Source: Laccaria trichodermophora
Lineage: Eukaryota > Basidiomycota > Agaricomycetes > Agaricales > Hydnangiaceae
NCBI GenBank assembly: GCA_018417955.1
Contig: JACTVC010000001.1
Location: 5,252,677 to 5,316,676, forward strand
DNA length: 64,000 bases
Direction of reading: 5' to 3'
Shown here piece after piece: positions 11,041 through 22,285 of this stretch. A model generated the notes under the pieces. It did not search any database and had not been told where the DNA came from. It saw nothing but the letters and a program-made list of their open reading frames with translations. A program made the position numbers and the translations under genes. Position 1 is the stretch's first letter; each line of letters opens with the position of its first letter.

Positions 11041-12244
11041 TTGACTAAGAAGTGAAGAAAACCAACACAAGAATGATTTGACCTATCAGAGTCAATGTAA
11101 TGGGTTGTTGGGAGGATTTGTCTACCACCAGTTTATCTCTAGCGTCAATGCTTCTCCTGTATAATCTGTCTTCTTTGTCAACAAAGAATCCTTTCGCAAA
11201 TCTCATAAATGATAAATACTGTATATCTGTGAAATTATCTGGTTGAACATTTGGCTGTTTCAGCCATGCTCTAACTAGCGGCAGATATTCATCATGAGCT
11301 TTTCCTAAAAAGGATCAGCCTTCCTCAGGATATGGGTCTTCAGTCTCCATTTCATCAAACCTGGCTTTTAAGTCCGGGATTAATGTGGATACTATGAAGG
11401 TTCTTAAGAAGTCCTTCTGTTCTTTGCTACATTTCTCGTCATTTTTATCATTGTCAATTTTCTGTTTGACGCTTTCAGCAAATTGTTCACTCAAAGCCTC
11501 TTCCCTATCAAGTTCATCATTAAAGTCAGATATTAACAAGGCTAATGACAGCACATATCCTCCACGAGTATCTATCTGATCTTTGAAGTCTTCAAAGTCT
11601 AAAGGCGGTTCTCCACCATTTGGATCAGGCAATACTTCCAGGATGCCTGTCGGCTTGTCTAAATTTTCCTCCAAGTTTAAATATTCTTCATCTCCAGGCT
11701 GCCAATCTTGTCTAGAAAGCCCATCTGCTCCAAAGGTTTTTCCTTTCACATGTTGCAGCGTGAAGTGGAACATGAGGATTTTGTCAATCCATCTATTCAC
11801 AGTAGCATTAGGTCCCATTCTGGATTTGTTAACATTCCAGCAAGGTACTTTACATCTGTTTCCACTATCAAACGTCGAACACCAAGCAACCAATAAGAGG
11901 CAGCTTCAAGAGCTCTCAATAGACCAAATAGCTCTCTCTTAGGTTGTGACATTCTTGCTTCTGTCATTCAAGGTTATAGAACCAAACCTTGCATAATTTC
12001 TTTTTTCTGTATCTTTATCATCTTGAAAGATGTAGAAGCCGACAGCCTTCCAAGAGGTGTCTACAGCTAATACAACAGGATTGGGGTTGTTAATATAATC
12101 TAACAGTACCAATGCTGGACATTCTCTGACACTTTTCTTGAGTTCTGCCATGGATTCTTCTTGAGCAGGTCCCCATTCAAAAGGAGCACCTTTTCTGACC
12201 AAGTCATTGATAGGCTGTGCTTTCTTTGCAAAGTCATACCCCAA
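11041..12244 (-). pseudogene. Gypsy pol: RNase H and start of integrase region
   Basis: The tether FEWGPAQEESMAELKKSV is followed by RNase H with LAVDTSWKAVGFYIFQDD (about 12,030-12,080). The C-terminal motif of this domain, FHFTLQHVKGKTFGADGLSR, lies near 11,720-11,780; there the usual N-A-D-x-L-S-R reads GADGLSR. An acidic spacer follows, then DEYLPLVRAWLKQP and FFVDKEDRLYRRS (11,100-11,300), which normally precede the integrase HHCC zinc finger. The finger and DDE core are missing. Confidence 0.82.
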
Positions 12245-13712
12245 CAGTTCCGAGAAATGCTCTCACATCATGTAGATTTTTACAAGGTCCCCAATTATCA
12301 ATGACCTTTACTCTGTCTGTCTCTGGTTTTCTTCCTTTATATGTGCATAAATGACCTACTACCGTAATTTCAGCTGTGCAAATTGTGGGTTTAAAACCCA
12401 AGAAAGTTCCTCCAGCATATTTCATTCTGTGAGCCACTCTGTTAACATTCTCAAAGTGTTCCATTACAAAACGTCTTATGCCTTCATTCTCTGGTATAGT
12501 TTCATATTTTTCTCCAGGTAACTCGTATCTAGTTGCTGGACCTCTACAAGGAACATCATCAAGATATGGTACTGTTACATCTGGTATCTCATGTTGTAGA
12601 ATGTACATGACATCGTCATGGAATATTGGTACTGAATTAGTCCAACCCATTGGTAACGTTACAAGTCACAAAGCACTGAAAGGTGTCTGAAAAGTGTTCA
12701 AATCCCGAGAAGACTCTGCTAAAGGTCGCTCATCATATCCTATGTATAAATCAAACATGCCTCCACATGCCCGACCTGAGAAATGTGTCGCAAGTGCATC
12801 TGTTGCAGGTGGTAAACCTGAGTGTGCTATTGTGACTGCATTCAAAGGTTCTAGACTTTGTACAATTCTCAAGCTTTTTCCATCTTTCTTTAATACACAA
12901 AACCACCATGATCTATAAGACGAATTTGAAGGTTCATAAACCCCAGCATCTATCTTTGTCTTAATGATTTTACATACTTCTGAGAATAATCCTGGTGGGA
13001 TAGGAATATTTTTCAAGACCCAGGGTGTATGTGGTATAACAGGAATATCTACTGGGGGGAAGTATTCTGGCTTGAATCTTCCTCTTTCAGAGTCATCCCG
13101 TGCAAAAGCCTCATTATTCTCCATCATAAAATGGTGTAATAATTTCTGCTCTTCTGGCCATAAAAAGTCACCATAGTGTACTTTGTCAAATTGTTCCTTC
13201 CTTTCTATAGTGTAGCGACCTGTAGGAACAAAGTCTGGAGGTGTCCTATTCAATTTGGGGAGAGTGTCAAGAGGATTCCCTTTAATATCACGAATGATTC
13301 TGAATTTATCAGGGAGATCTTGGTATACAGGCCTGATTTTCTGTGCAACGGGCTTATATTTCTTTGTGACAAAACTCCTCCTAGTTTCTACAGGATCCTC
13401 TCTCTTTTCCTTAGGTGCTGCTTTATCCTAAATGACATTCATCATGGTTTCAATGTTTTGACTTCCCCCCGACTTTGAATTTACCTCAGAGAAATATTTT
13501 CCTAAGTAGCTTACAAGTGCAGGGCGGTCTTTTTCTTCTACATATTTATCATCTCTTAAAGTTTGGAGCAAATAGAGATTTCTCAACTCATCTTGCTCAA
13601 ACTTTCCATTTCCTGGTAATGTGTATGAGTCACATTCAAAACCACCATTACCATTATCAACTAAGGTTATAGCAATTTCTCCTTGATCTTTGATCAATTC
13701 ATCGAAGACCAA
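12234..13712 (-). pseudogene. Gypsy pol: reverse transcriptase
   Basis: After a connecting segment (13,428-13,712), the reverse transcriptase runs from about 13,250. Visible motifs are a PPGLFSEVCKIIKTKIDAGVYEP-like thumb/finger start (first part only quoted here as VYEPSNSSYRS), WFCVLKKDGKSLRIV, MFDLYIGYDER for the first catalytic aspartate region and YLDD at 12,555-12,566. Stops or frame shifts occur near 13,430, 12,666 and 12,240. It copies element RNA into DNA in an intact relative. Confidence 0.85.
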
Positions 13713-14780
13713 AAATCCTCAGATAGCTTAGGAATTTCTGCTTTCATTACAACTGGTGGTCTTCCTCTTTTGTAAGTAGGTAACACACATTGTTGTGTTG
13801 AATTAGGATCTGCTATGATAAGAGTTTGTCCCCCATCTTTATAATTTTGTATAGTGCTCTCTGTCAATACATCAAATGGTCTGCCCAATAGCACTTTATA
13901 TGCAGGGTCAGTGATGATGTGGACTTGCAAGTACACCATTATATTTCCAAAGACAAAAGGTACATTCTTAGCTAGACCCAGGGTCTGCTCAACTGTCCTG
14001 TTTGCACTCTGCATTTGAATTTTTATGTCTGGATCCCATGAGATAGCCAATTTCTTAGCTACTTCCACATCCATGGCAATAATTTGAGAACCAGCATCCA
14101 ACAAGCACTCAATCTGCCCCATTCTATTAATTACAGGAAAGATGGTTCTTAATGCATGAGATTCTTTTGCAACATAGTTTTGTTTTGGTTTTTCAGATGG
14201 GTCTAAACTCTGCAGGTATTGTGCTACTGGATCACTGATAACAATAGACCCCTTAGACACATTCCCTTCATCTTTCATTGTTACAGTAAAAACTGCTTTT
14301 ATGTTCAAGTCATTAATGGATATTGCATCTGCCTCTAATTCATATTTTGTAGGCTTCAATGGTACCACATCAATGTCAGGCTCTTCCATCATAGTGACTT
14401 TTCTATTCTGGGCTTGTCGTACTGGCATCCTTTTCTTAGATAAAGCTTTGATTAAGTCTTGTCTAATACCTGGGGAAATGCTTATCAAAGTCTCTGCTGT
14501 CAAAGTGACTGGTGCATTATATAGATTTGCTAAGGCTTCCCTCTTGTGTGTCAGATTCTCAATAGGTGCTTGGTTTTTATAAGAAACAGGTCTTTTCTCA
14601 GTATCAAGAATTTGCTCAAAATAATCAGTCTTTATATCTGCTTTTTGTCTTGGATCATTCAGGTCAGGAATATTTGAGTATGGTAACTGTTTATGCCTAG
14701 GCACTGGATCCTCTTCTTCATAATCCCTTGGGAGAAGTGGTTTAGGCTTCTCTTTTGGTTTTGTCCAACAGCACAGATTC
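13694..14780 (-). pseudogene. Gypsy pol: N-terminal part with aspartic protease
   Basis: The frame covers a variable Gag/Pol linker, then an aspartic protease-like domain with ECLLDAGSQ at about 14,085-14,110, where the usual DSG/DTG is DAG. It continues through VPFVFGNIMVYLQVHI and the flap-side ILLGRPFD-like motif VLLGRPFD near 13,880. The DAG variant may be a mutation in a dead copy or a true variant. The frame ends after the protease; the next stretch (13,428-13,712) continues in a different frame. Confidence 0.8.
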
Positions 14781-14879
14781 GCGGCGCATCCACACCATTC
14801 ACAGCCACCAACACCCACTTCAATACATCCACATTGGTATTTGACCCATCCACACCCAACAACACCCAACTGCAGTCCC

Positions 14880-15045
14880 TGCAAGCCCATCTGAACCCAT
14901 CTGAGCCCAATCCGAACCCATCTGAGCCCATCTGAGCCCATCTGTACCCATTCCAAGCCCATCTGGACCCATCCAAGCCCATCTGGACCCATTCCAAGCC
15001 CATCTGGACCCATCCAAGCCCATCTGAACCCATCTGCGTGCGCAC
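14880..15045. repeat. Tandem repeat of about 16-33 bp (CCCATCTGGACCCAT type)
   Basis: Units of AGCCCATCTGGACCCATCC and AGCCCATCTGAACC recur about ten times. The array separates the Gypsy fragment from the sequence upstream of KDZ copy A and probably marks a rearrangement point. Confidence 0.85.
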
Positions 15046-15224
15046 TCATCCACGTGCACTTGTCTGTGCTTATTCGTGTGTGTGTGTCTGTTCTCTTTTG
15101 TTATTGTGTCTTTGCTGAGCTGTTTTTTCTTTGCTTGTCCATCTCTGCTCACCTCTCTGCTTTGTCTCTGCCAGGTTTTGCTAGGCCCTGTCCGTTTTAC
15201 CTGTTTGATTTTTGTTGTGGCCTC

Positions 15225-15384
15225 AGCATTTGTACATCTGTGTTAAGTCATTCCTGCACCCTCCTGCTGTGTGTTTTGTATTGTACATCTACATTAAGTC
15301 ATTCCTGCACCCTCCTGCTGTGCTTTTTGTATTGTACACCTTGTCAAGTTGTCTCTGTATCCTCCTGTTGTTGCTGTCATATTG
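15225..15384 (+). repeat. Three tandem units of about 50 bp
   Basis: Units contain TGTACATCT, TTAAGTCATTCCTGCACCCT and CCTGCTGTG; the third is diverged. They lie directly upstream of where homology to the KDZ transposase of copy A begins. Confidence 0.75.
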
Positions 15385-16981
15385 TACATCTGTTTGTGAA
15401 CGCACATCCAATGATAACATATTCAGCCCAGTTTACTTAAATTCTGCTCGCTATCTTAAAATTGGTCAGAATACATGGGTTGATTGTGTCTTCTCTGCTG
15501 CTGTGTTAAATGGAATGTACAGTTTTCATGCATCAGCAGCTGCATATACAGACTTCTGGAATAACAGTTATTTAGAGAACAGTACAGGAAAAATGACAAG
15601 ACAGCTGATTTGGCAAGCATTTGTCCAAGAATCAATATGTTCACTTGGAGCAGCTTTACAAAAAGACTTGCAGCTTCCAGATGGCCTTCCCATTGACGAT
15701 GTTACCAAATCAGCTTTTGAAATACTAGGAGATAATGGATATATTCGAGCTGCTCATGCTCATGAATGTACTAAATGTACTTAACCCTATAAGGCCATTG
15801 CAGATAGTTTGCTAACTGGTGAAGATCCAGCTGCTTTAGTTGGTGAGGATGAAAACAGACATGTACCTCCACTTGTTGGAGAAGGGGCTGATCTAGCAGC
15901 TGCAGATGCTGCTCAAGCTCGACTTAATGCTCAACAACATGATCAGGGTGCTTCAGACATGAATGTTGACAAAAATGCTGCACCTGTGAAAATGATTGTG
16001 ATGGATGGCATTGTTATGGGGCCAACACATTGTGCATATGACAATTGTACTTCTGAGTTGGCAAATGCACATGGTGGAGTATTTTGTCACTTTCATGACT
16101 TACAATATGGCGCAAAATGCCATGTACATGGTTGTACATCAACAAAGAAATCTGGAACACAGGCCTGTAGTGAACATCAAGGTGAATGGAAAAAGCATTC
16201 AAATAGCAGAAGCAAACAGAGTTTAGCTGGAGTAAAAAGAATGCTTCAGCGACCTGCAGAAAATATGCCTTGGCAACCTTCTAATGAAAGACCTGTACAG
16301 CCTCATGACCAACCAGCATCTGAACCACAAGTCAAACATTATTTCAACCCTTCTTGATTTTATTGCATAGAAACTATAACTGCCCCATGTGGTGTTGTTA
16401 TTGCATGGACTAAATTTGACAAGGCAGAATCACCAACAAATATTTTAAATTGGTTGGAATCTATCTTTCCAACAGAGGAATCTAGACCAGATTACATTTG
16501 CATTGATAAAGCATGCCTAGTGCTTCAAACTGCAATAGCCAATGGGAGCTGGGAGTGGATATGGAAAAAGACCACTCGATTCATTGTGGATAGCTATCAT
16601 TACATTAATCATCGCACAACTGACTATATCTGTCATAAATGGTGTAATCCTGCACCTCTCAATAGTTCTGCACCTAATCTGGTTATATCTGCTGTTGATA
16701 AAAATGGTCAACCATATTTGAAAAGAGCCTTCAATACTCAGGTACAATTCTTAATGTTATAATATATATTTTATAACTTATTGCTTTTGCAGGCTTGTGA
16801 ACAATTAAATTCATGGCTTGGTGGATTTGATTCCATCTTGAAAAGAATGACACAAGGAAACTTTAACTGGTTTCTTCATACTATGCTTTTCTATCACACA
16901 AGATATGTGATTAGAAAGCAGGAATTAAGTAAAGATTCTACTGAAGAAGAAGAAGAGGGAACAATAGATGACTCACTTTAG
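15385..16981 (+). pseudogene. CxC5/CxC6-type KDZ transposase, copy A (5' truncated)
   Basis: Homology to copy B begins near 15,385 (ERTS...VYLNSARYL). Next comes the CxC6-like cluster: [32 protein letters not shown] and ACSEH at 15,990-16,190. The KDZ transposase domain follows, with GVVIAWTKF, PDYICIDKACLVLQ (catalytic Asp, about 16,490), FIVDSYHYINH and, after a 53-bp intron (16,741-16,793), ACEQLNSWLGGFDSI with the catalytic Glu. The protein ends in an acidic EEEEEG run. The frame is continuous from 15,385 to 16,740 apart from two stops: TAA (15,782-15,784; CAA in the ancestor judging by copy B) and TGA (16,355-16,357; an ancestral CGA is likely). The N-terminal CxC5 region is missing, replaced by unrelated repeats. 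It would have moved elements with the 3' TIR at 17,241-17,259. Confidence 0.88.
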
Positions 16982-17259
16982 AATTACACAAACTAAAATG
17001 TATATACAATATCAATTGAGTATGCTGATCTATCAATGCCATCTGATCAATCTATATTTAAAATCCATCCATAAAATTAGTAAGTGCATGGGAATTTCAT
17101 TCAGAATCCAGCAGAATCCACTGGAATTCCATTCAGAGTCTGGCAGAATCCACTGTAATTTGAGATTCCTACCATTCTGGCAAACTCTGGATGGAATTCT
17201 GACATTCTATGGGAGTCCACTGGAGTCCGCCGGAACTCATGGGGGAAGGTAAAGTACTG
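16982..17259. other. 3' tail and right TIR of the copy A element
   Basis: After the transposase stop come GGAATTCC-rich subterminal repeats (17,090-17,240) and the right TIR at 17,241-17,259, which on the minus strand reads CAGTACTTTACCTTCCCCC. Copy C has the same tail (61,345-61,546), so the transposase gene and this TIR travel together. The right flank is CCATCTCA; no credible left partner was found. Confidence 0.82.
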
Positions 17260-17979
17260 CCATCTCATTGTGTTTGAATCCACATTCAATGTGACCAGAT
17301 GCTTTTGGAACACTATATTTGTGAATGAAAGAGAAGTACAACATTAGAGGTGCAAGAGAAACAACAAGCTACTCAGTAGATATCAACCAAGCACCCCCAT
17401 CCTCCCCCTTCTTAGGAGCATCATGCAACCACCTCCAGATTTGTGGTAAGTTATATGATCTCCTTCTTGCATTGGAAGCACCGGAGACCAGATGAATCAT
17501 CTGCATATAACTTCGGGACCCTGGTTTTAAGTTGCTGACAATTGGGACATTGTTTATTGATGGCAATTCCCAAAGGTCATGCCCCTGGGTGGCTCCATCT
17601 TAATGTCATTGTTTTATCAGGATGGAGCTGGATGATATCAGTATGGGCACCAAGAGACTGGTGATCATGAAGGAAGCCTTTGAGTTCTGGACAGTTAAAA
17701 ATAAAGTGGTTCAGAGCCCAATCCATGACAAATTTATGTGTTGCTGAAGGCTGGAAATCTGCTTGGGAAATGCAAAGCACTTTCTTAAACAGCATTCTGA
17801 GGAGATGAACATTAGACAATTATTATTAGTGTAATTTAGAGACACACTTTTGGGCAAATTCTTTTATTTGACTTCATGATTCCCTGTAGCTTGGAGGTCT
17901 TAGCAGTGCCCCCCCTATTCCTGCAGGATTCTGGTCATTCCTGTGTAATGTGCAGGAACAGAACACTACTGCAATCTGT
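17260..17979. other. Unassigned, possible hAT-gene downstream part
   Basis: Minus-strand frames at 17,369-17,566 and 17,577-17,819 are open but not recognised. Near 17,898 the stretch CAGTGCCCCCCCTATTCCTG resembles a diverged left TIR of the KDZ-type family. Confidence 0.35.
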
Positions 17980-18073
17980 TAGTTTTCTTCTCTCTCAAAG
18001 TCTTTCCCACCTTTTCATTGTGTACTGTTTGCCCCTTATCATTCTCTGCTTCATCTTCCTCAACATCTGCCTC
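17980..18073 (-). pseudogene. hAT transposase fragment, part downstream of the palindrome insertion
   Basis: On the minus strand the sequence reads VEEDEAENDKGQTVHNEKV, which continues, in the same frame, the acidic stretch VIEEAD that ends at 24,509-24,517 on the other side of the 6.4-kb palindrome. Counting the TSD once restores GAA-GAG-GCA-GAT-GTT-GAG. It is the acidic linker of a hAT transposase (usually followed by more of the dimerization region, not recognisable here). Confidence 0.72.
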
Positions 18074-20880
18074 ACTTCAGTCACCCACCTTGACCAAGCT
18101 ATTAGCCTTGTAAAATGTAAGAATGTATCCAGGCTAATAGGTTCCCTGGCCATTTATTTTTTTGCCTCTGGAGGAAAATATATTATTGCATTGGGCAAAA
18201 ATGTTTGACCTTCAATATTGTGACTGGAAATATTTGGGTTGATATATTGCATTGAAAAATATCCTAGCCATCTGAAAGTGGTCAGAAATATTTGAAGCAT
18301 GTTAGAGTGGTAGGAAATATTTGAAGTGTTTCAGACTGGTCAGAAATGTTTGAAGCATGTTAGAGTGGTTGGAAATATTTGAAGTGTTTCAGACTGGTCA
18401 GAAATGTTTTAGCTATGTCACACTGCTGAAAAATCTTTTTGTCATGTCACACTGCTAAGAAATGTTTGAGCCATGTCACACTGCTGAAAAATCTTTTTGT
18501 CATGTCACACTGCTGAAAAATCTTTTGAGCATGTCACACTGCTCGGAAATGTTTTAGCCATGTCACATAGGCAAAAAATTTCCTGCCAGTGTCACAGAGT
18601 ATCTGGGGTCCTAGTTTCAAAAAAATAACTTCAAAAATTTCTGACCATTCAAACTTTTATCTTCTGGATTCAACTTTTCTACAAAATTTATCATAAAGAT
18701 ATTTTTGGTCCTAAACTTGCCCTTTAACTTTTATATTGTATTTTTGTTATAGAAACAGCAGATTATATATTGCATGCAACTGTATCTATTGGTATTCAGC
18801 TATTTTTTATATAGTTATAGCCTCTAAATTCTGCTTCATCAGATAATGAAGGTTTTTACTGACTGCTCTTATATTGAGTTCATATTGGTAATTGCCTATA
18901 ATAGACTAGCCATACCTACTGAATCATTACTGTTGTCTATTATTCATGCAGAGATAAATCTTGGCTGATGTGCAAGCTATATTGTGGTACACTACTGAAC
19001 ATAAGTGTCTCTAGAGTAGTGGAACAGCTGTTGGAATGTCTAATGGACAATGCAACCAAAGTTGTTGTGACCCAAGGAGTAGGTTGTTCCAGCCAATCAA
19101 TCAAGAGCTAGGAGCCATGGAATGTGACAGTTCATAGTAGCCATGCTCTGATTTTCATGGATGGTTCCATTGGACAGTGCTATGATCATGCAAGTCACAA
19201 AGGCTCCTCACATGTATTGCCTAGTGTTCAAGTTACAGCTGTTAGTAGGGCTTCAAATTGAGCAACATGAGCAATAGTGTGGTTGACAGGATAGATTCCC
19301 TCATGGACTACATGAGGTGTAATATACAAAATGGATGATGTAAGCAGAATTTGACTAAGCATATGGTAACACTGATAGTTGCACAATGTTGGGGAGTGGA
19401 AAGAGTAAGATGTGTGTGTAGGGAGCTGCTCACTGGACTGACATACTACACATATTCTTCACTGCAGTGGACCTATGTTTCTGAAAACTAGAGAGAGTTC
19501 TGGGCATTGTTACATTTACCATGCTAACTATATTTCTCACTCCCATAGAGATATGTTCCTGAGCACTGGAGAGGGTTCTGAGGATTGTCAGAGTCTGATG
19601 TTTCATGTAAATGTATATGTTGTAATGTATTCATGTTTGTGGGCTATAGTGACATATTGAATTTCTTCTGCTGGTACTTTACTGTGCCCCACCGATATCT
19701 GCAGAAATGGCTTGAATCCTGCAGAATTCTGATCTCTCTATTAGAAATATTTGAATTTTTTTTTTTACACATAGATTTTAGACCTTGACAACAGTACCCA
19801 ACAAGAAGTCCTATTTTTTCTCATTTTTATTACCATATATTATAAATGATTTTCATTTAAAATAGTAATATTTGTCATTTGAAAATGCAAAATGGACTCC
19901 GAAATCAGCCCTGCAACATTATGACCACCAGTAATTACCATCTACATTTTCTCCAATGTTACTCTCATTTTATTATAATTTTCTAGCCATATTTTTGTGC
20001 AAATTACCTTATTTGGAAATATGCACAGGTCATGTCCACTATGCACCCACATTGTCAATAACAGTTAATAGTATGTCTGTGCTTTTTTTCTGTTTTTTCT
20101 TCTGATTCTCACACTATATTCGTATTAATTTCTATATTATAAAATGCATACAAACCATGTATATGGTACCTCAATATTCCTGACAATAGTCCATTATTTT
20201 TCTCTTATTCCTGTATATTTATGGCTATATTTCCATTATAGACTATATTTGGAAATATGCACAGACCAAGTAAACAGTACACCAAGACCTATTTACATCA
20301 CATGATTTTTCTGATTTTTCTAATTACAATTGTATTAATTACTATATTAGCAAATGTGCACAGGCCATGTACATAACCAATATTGTCAACAACAGTCCAT
20401 TTTCTTATCTTTCTGGCTATATTTGTATCTATTACTATATCAAAAAATGTGCACAAACCATATTCATAGTATGTCAATATTCTCAATAATAGTACATTAT
20501 GTTTCTGTTTTTCTTCTAATTTTCTGGCCATATTGTCATTAATTACCATATTTGGAAAAATGCACAAACCAAGTAAACAGTACATCAAAATTATCACATA
20601 TCATTTGAATTTTGCATTATTTTTCTGCCTATATCTATATTGATTACCATATTGGAAAATATGCATAGACCCTGTATAGTGTACCCCAATATTTTCAACA
20701 ATATTTTATTATTTTAATTTTAATTTTCTAATTTTTTAGCATTATTGAATTTCTCTTTAATTTTCTGGCTGTATTTGTATTAATTACCATATTGACCATA
20801 CATCTATTTTCCCCTCTTTTTGTCTGATTTTCTATATATATTTCCATAATGGGAAATGTGCACAGGCCATTAGTAATGGT
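18074..20880 (+). repeat. Left arm of the palindromic element
   Basis: The arm matches the reverse complement of 21,850-24,508. At 18,240-18,590 it has about eight units of a TGTCACACTGCTGAAAAATC/CAGACTGGTCAGAAATG minisatellite, against about four on the right arm, so the arms have changed since they were duplicated. Inner parts carry many copies of CATATTTGGAAATATGCACA-like, GTGCACAGGCCATGT and ATTAATTACCATATT motifs. Confidence 0.85.
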
Positions 20881-21849
20881 CTATTGCCTTGCTCTTATGT
20901 TTTGCTGCTCTGTCCCCATGCCAAAGACAATACCCAAACAAGAGCCCTTACTCCTCTACTTTGTGGAATCCTCTGCACCATTTACAATGGTTTTATATAA
21001 TATCAAGAACAAATATACAGGTGGTGGTGTATTGCATGTTGGTAGTGAGTGCATATTGGGTCATTGTTATGTCCTTGTAATAGTAGTAGGGTGCCTACAA
21101 ATCTTATGCTTTCCCTATACCATACCCACAAATTACAATGTCCATATCTACATGCAATATGTCTATACTATCTACAAATGACTATGTGTTATATATGGGG
21201 AGCTGTTGATGAATGTTGTACAGTGAGCCAAAATGATAATGGTGTTAAGACCAAGCTGTGATTGGCTACAATATAAGTCAGATCTTGATTCAAGAGATAT
21301 TCTGCTAGTATCTAGTGTAGACAGCTGCATACCTAATACAGCCTTACAGCCTCCCCTACTCTATAACATCAACCAGAACTTTCCAGCATGTAGTCATCAT
21401 GATATAGGTGACTCCAGGGGATCTCACCTTGCAACTTGTCACTTACTGCTACAGTTGTAAATGAACTGGCAATGTAATCTTGCCTCTGGCTTGGTTCAAA
21501 CCACCACCAACCTGCTGACAAGCTGTAATCTTTTATTTACTGTAACTGAATGCCTATTCAGTGACTCTGGTGTCACAAGACCCAGTCTATCAGGGCAGGT
21601 CTTATCAGATCTGCACTGTTATCTCTTCCTGCATCTGTAGTCAACCTCTCATGGATTTCCAGGGTAGCTTTGAATATCTGGAGCAATCTTGAATCTTGCT
21701 AAAATACACCCACATCTAGTTTCTAACCCTCATTCTTCCTCTCTTTGGACTGTAGCTGTGACCAACATCACAGCTGGCAATTGTCATTCCAGTTGCCATA
21801 GCACTTTCATTGACAGCTTCTGCACATATAATCCATTAGACCACCCAAA
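20881..21849. other. Unique centre of the palindromic element, non-coding
   Basis: This loop between the arms has no counterpart elsewhere in the window. Short frames (20,849-21,181, 21,233-21,460) have no recognisable domain. It could hold a lost cargo gene or simply spacer. Confidence 0.4.
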
Positions 21850-22139
21850 TTTGAAATACTACTAGAATAAAATCAGAAAGAAATTGGGTGTTGATGATGG
21901 GGTGATATTTACATGGTCTGTGCACAGTTCCCTATATAGTAATTACTGAAATTACAGCCAAAAAGTGAGAAAAACATAAGAAAAGAAATTCACATGCTGG
22001 AAATGGTCATTAATAATGCTGATGTATTGTTTACTTGGTCTGTGCACATTTCCAAATGTGGTAATTAGTGAAAATATAGCCAGAAAATTGATGTCTGACT
22101 CCAGCTGATATGGTTTCATCTGATAGACACATGATAAAT

Positions 22140-22285
22140 GCATCATATATTTGTTCATATTGCATATCATATGATACAGTCATGTGATATGATCATGTGA
22201 GGTATCATGTGCTCTGCTTATGTGATATATAGATCATGTGATATGTCATGTGGTTTGATCATGTGACATATCATGTGATAGCCAG
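22140..22285 (+). repeat. ATCATGTGATAT minisatellite
   Basis: About ten degenerate units of ATCATGTGATAT/GATCATGTGA occur near the start of the right arm of the palindromic element. Confidence 0.7.

Larger units (their letters stand above)
11041..14780 (-). mobile_element. Truncated Ty3/Gypsy retrotransposon, pol region only
   Basis: On the minus strand the order is protease, reverse transcriptase, RNase H and the beginning of the integrase region, the Ty3/Gypsy order. No LTR, primer-binding site or integrase core is found. The coding sequence stops near 11,041, just before the expected zinc-binding part of integrase. At its 5' side it is joined to a tandem repeat (14,880-15,045). The reading frame is broken by at least two stops or shifts (near 13,430 and 12,240), so it is inactive. 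Confidence 0.88.

Noticed and set aside
649..17267. CCATCTCA at 649-656 as the TSD partner of the TIR ending at 17,259
   Set aside because: The sequence after it does not resemble the TIR and the interval includes several complete elements; an 8-base match is expected by chance in 64 kb.
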